Source: Methylomonas paludis (GTDB taxonomy: Bacteria > Pseudomonadota > Gammaproteobacteria > Methylococcales > Methylomonadaceae). Taken from it: a stretch of DNA of 64,000 nt. Of the stretch, positions 36,432 through 45,600 are shown piece after piece. Both the position numbers and the translations under genes were made by a program. The stretch spans positions 2,356,001-2,420,000 of the forward strand of contig NZ_CP073754.1 in assembly GCF_018734325.1 (NCBI RefSeq). Direction: 5' to 3'. A model generated the notes under the pieces. That model ran no database searches. It worked only from the letters and a program-made list of their open reading frames with translations, and was not told the origin of the DNA. Positions within the stretch are counted from its first letter, which is position 1; each line of letters begins with the position of its first letter.

Positions 36432-37510
36432 CTGCCCACGAAGAGCGCAAGCAAGTAATTGTTTTACTGAATGAATCGATAATAGCGGGTGCGCGGCAAG
36501 CCCAAGCTTGTGAAGTGCTGGGTTTAAGCGAACGCACCTTGCAGCGCTGGCAGACCGGTGAGACCGTTCATTGTGATCAACGTCCATTACGTGAATATCA
36601 ACCGCCGCATAAGCTTACCGTCATGGAGCGAGCCGAGGTGTTGGCTGTTGCCAATTCCGATGAATTTGGGCATCTGCCGCCGAGTCAGATCGTACCTCGG
36701 CTGGCCGATCAAGGCCGCTATCTGGCTTCTGAATCGACATTCTATCGCGTACTGCGAGCAGAAAACCAATTGGCACACCGTCGCAGTGAACGCCCTGCTC
36801 AATCCCGCACTAAACCGCGTGCCCTCTGTGCCACCGTACCTAACCAACTTTATAGCTGGGATATTACCTATCTGCCATCAGCAATCCGTGGACAGTTTTT
36901 CTATCTTTACCTGTTTGTGGATATTTTCAGCCGAAAGATCGTGGGTTGGCAGGTGTTTGAAGAGGAAAGCAGTACCTTGGCAGGCGAATTGTTACGTGAC
37001 CTGTGCCATCGTGAGGGGATACAGCCCAAACAGCTGATACTGCACTCTGATAACGGTAGCCCCATGAAAGGCGCTACCATGCTGGCAACCTTGCAACAAC
37101 TCGGTGTCATGCCCTCGTTAAGTCGGCCTTCGGTTAGCAACGACAATCCTTACTCAGAATCGCTCTTTAAGACCTTAAAATACCGGCCAAACTATCCGTT
37201 AAAGCCGTTTGCAAAGGTGACGGATGCTCGTGACTGGGTAACGAGACTGGTGGAATGGTACAACCACGAGCATCGCCACAGCGCCATCCGGTTTGTCACG
37301 CCAGCGCAACGCCATGAAGGCTTAGATCAAGGCCTACTGGTTAAGCGTAAAGCCGTTTATGAGGCTGCCCGTGATCGAAACCCGAAGCGATGGACTGGTA
37401 ACACGCGGAATTGGGATTGCATCCAAGCAGTCCACCTTAATCCTGATAAGCCAGTGACTAACAGTAAACCTAATACAGAGGAGACAACTCAGAACAAAAA
37501 TGCCGCTTAA
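36428..37510 (+). CDS. IS transposase OrfB (DDE integrase core)
   Basis: 360 residues. The N-terminal HTH is VLGLSERTLQRWQTG. The DDE catalytic core has Asp in YSWDITYLPS, Asp in LHSDNGSPMKG and Glu in NPYSESLFKTLKY, with exactly 35 residues between the second Asp and the Glu, as in DD35E IS3-family enzymes. The element appears intact and possibly active. Confidence 0.92.
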   Translation: MTAHEERKQVIVLLNESIIAGARQAQACEVLGLSERTLQRWQTGETVHCDQRPLREYQPPHKLTVMERAEVLAVANSDEFGHLPPSQIVPRLADQGRYLASESTFYRVLRAENQLAHRRSERPAQSRTKPRALCATVPNQLYSWDITYLPSAIRGQFFYLYLFVDIFSRKIVGWQVFEEESSTLAGELLRDLCHREGIQPKQLILHSDNGSPMKGATMLATLQQLGVMPSLSRPSVSNDNPYSESLFKTLKYRPNYPLKPFAKVTDARDWVTRLVEWYNHEHRHSAIRFVTPAQRHEGLDQGLLVKRKAVYEAARDRNPKRWTGNTRNWDCIQAVHLNPDKPVTNSKPNTEETTQNKNAA

Positions 37511-38780
37511 GATTTAAACGTCGAGGCGACAACTACATTGACAATTTCCGATTCCACTGCGTTGCATCGAGGCTACGGGTTGCGGTGATAGTTGATTTTG
37601 GTTGAAGTGGGCATTGTTGAATTGCGCTGATGCTGGTTTGATTTAGGCTGCGCTGCGAAGTCCTCGATTCCACTGCGTTGCATCGAGGCTACGGGTTGCG
37701 GTGATAGTTTATTCTGGTTGCAGTGGGTATTGTTGAATTGCGCTGATGCTGGTTTGATTTAGGCTACGCTGCGAAGTCCTCGATTCCACTGCGTTGCATT
37801 GAGGCTACGGGTTGCGGTGAGAGTTGATTTTGGTTGAAGTGGTAGTGGGCATTGTTGAATTGCGCTGACGCTGGTTTGATTAAGGTTGCGCTGCGAATTC
37901 CTCGATTCCACTGCGTTGCATCGAGGCTACGGGTTGCGGTGATAGTTGATTTTGGTTGAAGTGGGCATTGTTGAATTGCGCTGATGCTGGTTTGATTAAG
38001 GTTGCGCTGCGAAGTCCTCGATTCCACTGCGTTGCATCGAGGCTACGGGTTGCGGTGATAGTTTATTCTGGTTGCAGTGGGTATTGTTGAATTGCGCTGA
38101 TGCTGGTTTGATTTAGGCTACGCTGCGAAGTCCTCGATTCCACTGCGTTGCATCGAGGCTACGGGTTGCGGTGAGAGTTGATTTTGGTTGCAGTGGTAGT
38201 GGGCATTGTTGAATTGCGCTGACGCTGGTTTGATTTAGGCTGCGCTGCGAATTCCTCGATTCCACTGCGTTGCATCGAGGCTACGGGTTGCGGTGAGAGT
38301 TGGTTCTGGTTGCTGTGGTAGTGGGTATTGTTGAATTGCGCTGACGCTGGTTTGATTTAGGCGCGCTGCGAATTCCTCGATTCCACTGCGTTGCATCGAG
38401 GCTACGGGTTGCGGTGAGAGTTGATTTTGGTTGCAGTGGTAGTGGGCATTGTTGAATTGCGCTGACGCTGGTTTGATTTAGGCTGCGCTGCGAATTCCTC
38501 GATTCCACTGCGTTGCATCGAGGCTACGGGTTGCGGTGAGAGTTGGTTCTGGTTGCTGTGGTAGTGGGTATTGTTGAATTGCGCTGACGCTGGTTTGATT
38601 TAGGCGCGCTGCGAATTCCTCGATTCCACTGCGTTGCATCGAGGCTACGGGTTGCGGTGATAGTTTATTCTGGTTGCAGTGGGTATTGTTGAATTGCGCT
38701 GACGCTGGTTTGATTTAGGTTGCGCTGCGAATTCCTCGATTCCACTGCGTTGCATCGAGGCTACGGGTTGCGGTGATAGG

Positions 38781-38840
38781 TGTTTTGGTGGCTTGCCTGG
38801 CGGCGAGCCACCCTAGCCCTGGAAATGTAACCTGACCCCA
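38781..38840. repeat. REP palindrome and CCTGACCCC motif
   Basis: GGTGGCTTGCCTGGCGGCGAGCCACC (38787-38812) is a REP variant in which the stem has co-varied (GGCT/AGCC). Downstream, TGTAACCTGACCCCATTTTT matches a similar motif near 59333. Confidence 0.6.
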
Positions 38841-38844
38841 TTTT

Positions 38845-39252
38845 TTATTCTGTGACTTTTAACAGAATGCCTTCGTCGGCATCACATTTTGTGGTTTTGG
38901 TTTTGGCTTTGACCGAAATTCGCACGGTTTCGTTTTTGATGGTGTCCGGCAGTTTGCCTTTTACCAGATAGAAGCTGTCTTTGTCTTCTACTGTCAGCGG
39001 GATGGCTTGCTGTCTGATGGTGACGTGGATATGGCCGGGGCCGTTGCTGCCGGATACGGTGAACTGAAATTCGGCGCCGGGTGCCACTGTGCTGAGATGT
39101 TCGGGTTTGAAGCGGGTGATTTTGGCTTTGATGCAGGCATCATCGCCGCCACTGCCGCCGCCATGTCCACCATGACTGGGCGCCGCCTGCGCCCATAGTG
39201 CGCCGGAAAAAACCAGACTTAACAGGCAGGCTAAGATTTTACTGATCCGCAC
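38845..39252 (-). CDS. Small secreted His/Gly-rich protein
   Basis: 135 residues. The signal peptide (ILACLLSLVFSGALWA, cleavage at AQA) is followed by a low-complexity HGGHGGGSGGDD segment that could bind metal. A ~90-residue beta-type domain follows (FQFTVSGSNGPGHIHVTI; VRISVKAKTKTTKC). Two cysteines (in DDACIK and TKCDAD) may form a disulfide. I do not recognise the family. Monocistronic; periplasmic or extracellular. Confidence 0.65.
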   Translation of the reverse strand: MRISKILACLLSLVFSGALWAQAAPSHGGHGGGSGGDDACIKAKITRFKPEHLSTVAPGAEFQFTVSGSNGPGHIHVTIRQQAIPLTVEDKDSFYLVKGKLPDTIKNETVRISVKAKTKTTKCDADEGILLKVTE

Positions 39253-39623
39253 GAGAATTCTCCTTTTGGTATTGAGCTTAATTTGGGTTGTTATTCAGAC
39301 TTGGCTTGATAATCGGTACAGTCTTTACTATCTTTGCGGCGCGATTGATGCTCATCACTGCGTTCCGCACATCCTATGCCGTATCCGTCAAAATTGATTG
39401 GTACACTACTAGCAGCTATCCGGGATATGGTTTTATTTTAACCCAGTTTGAGCATTTTGCCCGGATAAGCCGGCTGGACATGACAAATCCGGAGAATTGT
39501 TATAACATTCTGCTAACTGAAATTTATTGGTAAAATTCGGGATTTGTGTTTTAGGCAGCATTACAGATTCTGCTATTGCCAGTCTCAACCCCACAGGATT
39601 GAGTCCGAACTGAGGAAAGATTC
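39253..39623. other. Intergenic region with dispersed repeat
   Basis: This divergent gap holds no credible gene. 39339-39393 (GATGCTCATCACTGCGTTCC...TATCCGTCAAAAT) is a copy of a ~55-bp sequence found again at 41862-41916. An 81-codon plus-strand frame across it is not supported by any family resemblance. Confidence 0.5.
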
Positions 39624-40217
39624 ATGTTAAAGCGTTTTTTTGAACAGCCTGACCAAGGCGACAATGATATTGTGCTATCCAAGCGCCGTTTCATGCGGCA
39701 ATTGGCCTGCGGCACGCTGCTGACTATGGCGACCCCGGCTATCGCCGAAGCGGCCCGATCGCGACTGCCGATGCACAAGACTCTGGCATTTGAACATACC
39801 CACACCGGCGACAAACTGAAACTGACTTATTTTGAAAAAGGCCGTTATATTAAATCGGCTTTACGCGAAATAGATTACATCCTCCGTGATTTCCGCTCCG
39901 GCGATATCTACCCCATCGATATTGATTTAATCGACCAGTTACACGATATTAAAGCCATGCTGGGCGTGGGCAACCGGCCCTTTCACATCATTTCCGGCTA
40001 CCGCTCGCCTGAGACCAATAGCTGGCTGCACAATGAAACTTCCGGCGTTGCTACCAACAGCCTGCATATGCAGGGCCGCGCCATCGATATCCGCGTCGAA
40101 GGCATAGACAGCCGCCGCATCCGCCATGCGGCTCTGGCCATGAATCGCGGCGGTGTCGGTTATTATCCTGACTCTGACTTCGTGCACCTGGACACCGGTA
40201 AGCCCAGAACCTGGTAA
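39624..40217 (+). CDS. YcbK-type M15/DUF882 peptidase, Tat-exported
   Basis: 197 residues. The N-terminus has a twin-arginine-type signal, SKRRFMRQLACGTLLTM. The DUF882 (YcbK) domain shows ISGYRSPETNSWL, GVATNSLHMQGRAIDIRV (zinc ligands His and Asp) and GGVGYYPDSDFVHLDTG (third ligand in FVHLD). The family resembles D-Ala-D-Ala carboxypeptidases of group M15 and probably trims peptidoglycan in the periplasm. In enterobacteria ycbK sits beside the L,D-transpeptidase ycbB; here a YcbB-like gene is 11 kb away. Confidence 0.88.
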   Translation: MLKRFFEQPDQGDNDIVLSKRRFMRQLACGTLLTMATPAIAEAARSRLPMHKTLAFEHTHTGDKLKLTYFEKGRYIKSALREIDYILRDFRSGDIYPIDIDLIDQLHDIKAMLGVGNRPFHIISGYRSPETNSWLHNETSGVATNSLHMQGRAIDIRVEGIDSRRIRHAALAMNRGGVGYYPDSDFVHLDTGKPRTW

Positions 40218-40459
40218 GTTAGTACTCCCCTGCTTAAGCTCCAAGCGCTATCAGTTGCTTTGGGGCTAAACTCCCTGTTTGCTGTAAAGTCTTGCCGTTC
40301 CGGCTTTAGTGCTTAATTTTCTGTCTGAATTTATAAATTTGGTCATGACTTGGCGTAATTTTTACGCATCCATCATAAATCGCCGGTAATTTTTTAAAGA
40401 AATGCTTGGACGCTGAATAATTAGACAAATTTTTAGCTAGCCTGGGCTTTACTTTTTAA

Positions 40460-40478
40460 ATGATAATGATTATCATTA
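40460..40478. promoter_or_regulatory. Fur box
   Basis: TGATAATGATTATCA (40461-40475) is a perfect 7-1-7 inverted repeat overlapping AATGATTATCATT (40465-40477), a perfect 6-1-6 repeat. It matches the Fur consensus GATAATGATAATCATTATC closely. It lies 30 nt before the first of three small genes. Confidence 0.85.
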
Positions 40479-40507
40479 ACAACAAATCAATACTGCCGAC
40501 GCTTATT

Positions 40508-40708
40508 ATGAAAAATTTATTCGGTTTTTTGCGTGGTCCTTTAGTGGTAAAGCTGGCGATTACGCCGGATGTGCTGGCTGAGCTGATTGAAAAAGGCCAG
40601 CTTCATGCCACGGATTTTAAATGCCTGGATTTAGGTTCAAAACATATCGTCGGCAAGATATTCCTGACCCTGGCAAAAGCAAAACTCAATAACCTGATCA
40701 GCGGTTAG
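40508..40708 (+). CDS. Small protein of unknown function under Fur box
   Basis: 66 residues starting MKNLFGFLRGPLVVKLAI, with a second half FKCLDLGSKHIVGKIFLTLA. No domain is recognised. An upstream start at 40460 would place the Fur box inside the coding sequence, so ATG 40508 is preferred. Iron-repressed expression is inferred from the operator. It is possibly followed by the 40747 gene in one transcript (38-nt gap). Confidence 0.55.
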   Translation: MKNLFGFLRGPLVVKLAITPDVLAELIEKGQLHATDFKCLDLGSKHIVGKIFLTLAKAKLNNLISG

Positions 40709-40746
40709 TCCAGCCATCTCTCCTCAACCTTTAAGTGAGTAATCCC

Positions 40747-40992
40747 ATGCGTAAGAAACCTTGTACCCATGAATATTTAGCGGCTACAGAATCTGCCAGA
40801 GTGTTAATCTGCAAGGAATGCGGTATTGTGCATCTGCATATCCAAAATCTGGCTATGCGTTTGGAAGTGCGGGAGTTTTTAGGGCTGGCGGATACGTTGA
40901 CCGAAGCGGCCAACCGGGTTCGGGTGGATGAAAAGGAAAAAACTCGGCATCAGGAATTTAATGTGCTTAAATCTGCCCATAGGCTGAATTAG
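40747..40992 (+). CDS. Small protein with CxxC zinc-ribbon-like start
   Basis: 81 residues. CTHEYL and LICKECGIVHLH near the N-terminus could form a zinc or iron knuckle. The rest is helical (LAMRLEVREFLGLADTLTEA). AAGTGAG precedes the ATG; a GTG 12 nt upstream is an alternative start. It is probably co-transcribed with the preceding small gene from the Fur-controlled promoter. Function unknown. Confidence 0.55.
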   Translation: MRKKPCTHEYLAATESARVLICKECGIVHLHIQNLAMRLEVREFLGLADTLTEAANRVRVDEKEKTRHQEFNVLKSAHRLN

Positions 40993-40994
40993 CC

Positions 40995-41035
40995 GTTTTG
41001 GTGGATTGGCTAGGCGTATCCACCCGACCCACTAC
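40995..41035. repeat. REP palindrome
   Basis: GGTGGATTGGCTAGGCGTATCCACC at 41000-41024 keeps the GGTGGAT/ATCCACC stem with a shortened loop. Confidence 0.65.
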
Positions 41036-41070
41036 AGCCAAGGTGATTTTTTAGTGAGGGCAAACAGGAA

Positions 41071-41391
41071 ATGATCAAAAGCATGAGTTGGCACCGTATC
41101 TCGCTCTCGCGCCAGGAATACCTGTCCGGGGAACTAAATGTGCTGCTGGGCGCATTTCGGGCAGCTTATATTGCCAGAAACGGGCCGGAGGGCATGGCGA
41201 TGTTTGGCTGCTGGAATGAGGATGGCACCCGCTATCTGGTGTATACCACACCTAAATCAGTACGCCATATTATCCCCTTATTGGACGCTTATTCGGCGCA
41301 TCAGACTGAGATGCCGGACCCGGCCGGTTTGACATTGATCAGCGGGGATGCCGCTGATCTTGGTTCTTTCCAGATCGGCTTTGAGGCCTGA
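41071..41391 (+). CDS. Hypothetical 106-residue protein
   Basis: Soluble, mixed alpha/beta: MSWHRISLSRQEYLSGEL, then AMFGCWNEDGTRYLVYTTP and RHIIPLLDAYSAHQTEMP. I do not recognise a family. The middle reads like a small alpha/beta fold with a possible ligand pocket. It may be the third gene of the Fur-box cluster, but a REP element lies between it and 40747-40992. It converges on the yggU gene, 5 nt apart. Confidence 0.55.
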   Translation: MIKSMSWHRISLSRQEYLSGELNVLLGAFRAAYIARNGPEGMAMFGCWNEDGTRYLVYTTPKSVRHIIPLLDAYSAHQTEMPDPAGLTLISGDAADLGSFQIGFEA

Positions 41392-41395
41392 AAGG

Positions 41396-41728
41396 CTAAG
41401 CGTCTGCGGCCTGCAGCGCCAGCTGTTTGCTGATCACAACCGGCAGGTGCTTGGGTGAGGTGATACGCAATTGTTTATTGATGTTATAACGGCCAAATAC
41501 CACTTCAATGTCCTTGGGGGTGACGCCAAACTCCTGGGCCAGAAATTTGACCATGTGATCGGTGGCTTTGCCTGCCACAGGCGCTGCTGTGACGCTGACT
41601 TTTAGCTGATGACCTTTGGGCTTGCCTATGGCGTCTTTTTTGGCGCTGGGTGTGCCGAGTATATTGAGAACCAGTATCTCGCCTTCCCAACTACAAAATG
41701 ATTTGCTTGATGATGCGCTGCGTGACAT
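41396..41728 (-). CDS. YggU / DUF167 family protein
   Basis: 110 residues starting MSRSASSSKSFCSWEGEIL. It ends with the family block LKVSVTAAPVAGKATDHMV, then FLAQEFGVTPKDIEVVFGR and KQLRI. UPF0235/YggU proteins are small, widespread and of unknown function. A start 19 codons further upstream would add a non-conserved leader and is rejected. Confidence 0.85.
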   Translation of the reverse strand: MSRSASSSKSFCSWEGEILVLNILGTPSAKKDAIGKPKGHQLKVSVTAAPVAGKATDHMVKFLAQEFGVTPKDIEVVFGRYNINKQLRITSPKHLPVVISKQLALQAADA

Positions 41729-41861
41729 TTTGATTGAAATAATTGATGATATATTAAAGTTATCAGATTGGTAAATCACTTTCACTTAGTATAGCCAGTG
41801 GTTGCCCAACATTACTTTGACGGAAGTGCTAGAGGATGTGCTGTCTCTTGGGGGGTATGGT

Positions 41862-41916
41862 GCGCGACTGATGCGCATCACTGCGTTCAGCGCATCCTAC
41901 GTGATATCCGTCAAAA
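41862..41916. repeat. Dispersed ~55-bp repeat, copy 2
   Basis: It matches 39339-39393 with few mismatches (GATGCGCATCACTGCGTTCA...TATCCGTCAAAAT). Intergenic, upstream of the haem oxygenase gene. Confidence 0.6.
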
Positions 41917-41964
41917 TATGAATGTTAAAATTTTTATCGCTTCATTTTGGCAGGATTAATTTTG

Positions 41965-42528
41965 ATGGTAAGTTTCAGGCAGCAACTACAGCATAGCACT
42001 GCCTCATTGCATAAAGCGCTGGAACAGACAGCTTTGCTGAAAATCATGGCCGCCGGCACCCCTACCCGGCAGCAATATCGGCAGTATCTGTCTGCGCAGT
42101 TAGCCCTGATTGCACCTTTAGAAGCGCAATTGCGTTTGTGGGAATCCGCTGATTGGTCGGCACTGCGGCTGGTCAAGTCGGAATGGTTATTGGCCGATCT
42201 TAAGGCCTTGGGTTGCGATGAGCCGCTATTGGCTGCCGATGTTCCCTCTATCTCGTCTCCGGCTCAGGCTTTGGGTGTTCAGTATGTGCTTGAGGGCAGC
42301 ACTTTAGGCCTGATGCTACTTAAAAAGCGTTTAAATCCTGAAGACCATGATTTAGCACAAGCCAGCCGCTTTATAAGCGTATATGGGCAAAAAACCCCTA
42401 ATAACTGGCAGGTTTTTGTGGAACGCCTGGACAGGATTGCGGTTGAATCCAGACCAGAGGCTGAAAATGCTGCTTGTGCAGTATTTTCAGCTTACCTTAA
42501 GCAGTTTTCAACAGTTGATATCTTATGA
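41965..42528 (+). CDS. bphO: Haem oxygenase (biliverdin-forming, BphO-type)
   Basis: 187 residues. The proximal haem ligand is His16 in LQHSTASLHKALEQT. The distal-helix motif is YVLEGSTLGLMLL near 107 (family YxxEGSxLG). The family oxidises haem to biliverdin, CO and iron. AGGA lies upstream of ATG 41965. It is 98 nt before a bacteriophytochrome gene that needs biliverdin as chromophore, so this is the phytochrome-linked enzyme rather than an iron-scavenging one. Confidence 0.9.
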   Translation: MVSFRQQLQHSTASLHKALEQTALLKIMAAGTPTRQQYRQYLSAQLALIAPLEAQLRLWESADWSALRLVKSEWLLADLKALGCDEPLLAADVPSISSPAQALGVQYVLEGSTLGLMLLKKRLNPEDHDLAQASRFISVYGQKTPNNWQVFVERLDRIAVESRPEAENAACAVFSAYLKQFSTVDIL

Positions 42529-42626
42529 GCCCGACAGATAGCCGTGACTGTTTTTATCTGAAACCATGTTGACACTTGAATTTATTGTGGCATACGGGTT
42601 ACTTTTGCCAACTGTCCTGCGCTAAT

Positions 42627-45600
42627 ATGATGAATGTTGATATCACCAATTGTGAATCCGAGCCGATCCGCTTTCCTGGCAGTGTTCAGCCGCATGGTGT
42701 ATTATTGGTGGTAGCGCCCGACTCCGGGATTATCGAAGCGGCCAGTGAATCCTGTCAGGGGTTGTTTGGCTTTAGCGCAGAAAGTTTGCTGGGGCAAAGT
42801 CTGACGCTGATTTTGGGGGACGATGCCGCCCGCCTGGCCGGCCAATCGGCCCTGGTGCCCTTGGCGCTGAATGGCCGCCAATTCCTGTGCAGACAGCATG
42901 TGAATAGCAATGGTCAGCTGTTGCTGGATATCGAAGTGCAAAATCAGGCTAATGCGGCACTGGATATGCAGTATGGCTTGCGCTTAGCGCTGAAACAGTT
43001 GCGGGCTTTGACTGATCTGAGTGCGATTAGTCAGGAAGCTGTGCAGCAGATTCGCCAGTTCACCGGCTATGACCGGGTGATGATTTATCGTTTTGACGCG
43101 GACTGGAACGGCGAGGTGATTGCCGAAGCCTGTGACTCAGACACTGAGCCGTTTCTGGGTTTGCACTTTCCGGCCAGCGATATCCCCAAACAGGCCCGCG
43201 ATTTGTTCCAGTCCAGTAAAATCCGGCTGATTTCTGACGCCCTTTATACCCCATCGGCTTTGCTGGCCCGCCAGGACAGCCGCTCTATCGACCTGGGGCT
43301 ATCCAGCCTGCGCAGTGTTTCACCCATGCATATCCAGTATCTGGCTAATATGCAGGTTAGAGGCAGTTTGGTTGGCTCCCTGGTGGTAGCTGACCGGCTG
43401 TGGGGGCTGGTGGCCTGTCATCAACTCAATACACCAAAGTATTTTGATCTCGCTGAGCGGGAGGTACTGAGCTGGTTTTGCGAAGATCTCTCCTTGTTAA
43501 TCGAAACCACACAAAGCCGGCTACACCGGGAAATGCTGGATAGTCTAGCCTATCATCGGCAAAAACTGCTCAATACGGTACGGGAAATCGACTTAACGGT
43601 GTTAATGCAGCAGGAAGATTGTGACGAGATATTGGCAGTCATTAGTGCAGATGGTCTGGCCTTAGTAACCGATGACAACATTTATAGCTGTGGTATTACC
43701 CCTGAACCCCACCAGATCAAAGCGTTGCTGCTGCGTCGCTTTGAAGCTGAAAAAAACACCAGCCTGTATGCATCTTCTAACCTGCACACCGATCTTGGCT
43801 TTGATGATGACAGCGGCATAGCCGGGGCGGTATTTGTGACGATTTTCAAATATCCTCGTAGCCATCTGATCTGGTTTCGCCGCGAAAGATCCTATTCGAT
43901 ACGCTGGGGCGGCGACCCGGCGCATGCCCATCTGATAGACGAAAGCGGTCAGATTTCGCCCAGAAAATCCTTCGCCCAGTTTTTGCAGAATATTTCCGGA
44001 ACAAGCTTACCCTGGCAGGAAGCAGAATTAAGCTCCGCCCAAGAGTTGGGTACTTTAATTGAAATTGAGGAGATCCGTAAAGAACAGGCTTTTGCCCTTA
44101 CCCTGCTTAATTCCAGTCCGGAAAAAATCGCTATTCTCGATAAGCAAGGCATTATCGTGCTGGTAAATGAAGCCTGGAAACGAGCCGCGGCAGTGGATGA
44201 AATGCCGGAGTTAAATATTAACCCAGTGGGTAAAAATTACCAGCATATCTGCGATACCAAGGACTATTATTCGGGAGAGATTGATCCCTTTGATGCCTTA
44301 CTCGGTATTAAAGCAGTATTGAACGGTGAACTGAGCTATTTTTCACTGGATTATCCTTGCCACTTGCAAACCAAGCCGCGCTGGTTTCGCATGCATGTTT
44401 ATCCGATGCGCCCGCCTTGTGAAGGCGTGGCGGTATTGCATGAAAACATTACTCACAACAAGCTTGCTGAATTACAGCTTGAATATGAGCATACTCAGTT
44501 ACGCACCCTGCTGGAAACCATACCGGATCTGGTCTGGTTAAAAGATCCGGACGGTGTCTATATGACTTGCAATCGGGCTTTTGAACAATTAACCGGCGTT
44601 TCTGAAGCTGAAATAGTTGGCAAGACCGATACGGATTTTATGCTTAAAGCCAAATCTGATTTTTTCCGTAGTGAGATACTGGTCACTAATCGCTTGAATG
44701 CCATTGAGCATAATAATGAATCGATAATCAATGCTATTGATGGTCGCCAGATTGTATTGGAAACCACCCGCTCAGCGATGCGCGATGTTCAGGGCAATTT
44801 ATTGGGTATTCTGGCCATAGGCCACGATGTCACCGCGCGCAAGATAGCCAAGCAACGCATTCTTAATGAAAGCCAAAAATATGTCAATTTGCTCAACGCC
44901 GCTAGTGACGGCATTCATATATTGGATGAACACGGCAAACTCCTTGAGTTTAGTGATTCTTTTGCCGAGATGTTGGGTTATAGCCGAGCAGAAACGGCCA
45001 ACTTGAGTGTATTTGATTGGGATGTTGAGATACCGCATACGGAACTTTCTGAACTTATTAAAGATTTATTCAAAGAAAGCCGCAGGTTTGAGACCAGGCA
45101 TCGGCGTAAAGACGGTTCGGTGTTCGATGTAGAGATTCATGCCAGGGGCATAGTCATTGATGGTTTGCGCTGCTTATATAACTCTGCGCGAGACATCACA
45201 AAGCGGAAATTACTGGAAAGAAAACTGCAGGAATCGGCTCAGGAAATCCAGGATCTTTATGATAATGCACCGTGCGGTTACCATTCTGTGGATAGCAACG
45301 GCACTATCCTGCGTATTAACAATACCGAACTGAAATGGCTGGGCTATGAACGGGAAGAAATTGAGGGCAAGCGAAAATCCGGCGAGTTTTTGACATCCAG
45401 CAATCCCAATCAATACCATAACACTTTTGCCGGGCTGTTGGAGGATGGTCATATCGGCGATCTGGAATTTGAGCTGGTCGGCAAAAACGGCATGGTGCGT
45501 AATATTATCTTGAACGCCACGGCGATCAGAGATGCGGACGGAAATTTCCTGATGAGCCGTTCTGTGCTGCATGACATTACCGAACGTAAGCGTATTGAAA

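Larger units (their letters stand above)
35886..37542 (+). mobile_element. IS3-type insertion sequence
   Basis: Two overlapping transposase genes lie between imperfect inverted ends: left GTCAGACTAGTTGTCGTCTC and right (read inward) GTCAATGTAGTTGTCGCCTC. The element sits inside one unit of the tandem array, and CGATTCC occurs on both sides (35872-35878 and 37549-37555), a possible 7-bp target duplication. A few extra bases lie between these copies and the inverted ends, so the exact termini are uncertain by up to 7 nt. Confidence 0.85.
35450..38790. repeat. Tandem array of ~116-122-bp units, split by an IS
   Basis: About 14 units, each with TTGAATTGCGCTGA(C/T)GCTGG, a TGCGCTGCGAA segment, then the hairpin CCTCGAT-N13-ATCGAGG, then GCTACGGGTTGCGGTGA and a variable linker. 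Four units lie left of the IS (hairpin starts near 35516, 35631, 35753 and the cut one at 35870) and about eleven right of it up to ~38760. The two sides meet in the same CGATTCC. Short minus-strand frames here (repeating SLDATQWNRG) come from the repeat and are not genes. Confidence 0.9.

Noticed and set aside
35450..38790. Possible CRISPR array
   Set aside because: Units are ~120 bp, with long conserved parts and similar linkers rather than 25-40 bp repeats with unique spacers. No cas genes are nearby.
39288..39533. 81-codon plus-strand gene
   Set aside because: It covers a dispersed repeat, has no family resemblance and no good ribosome site.
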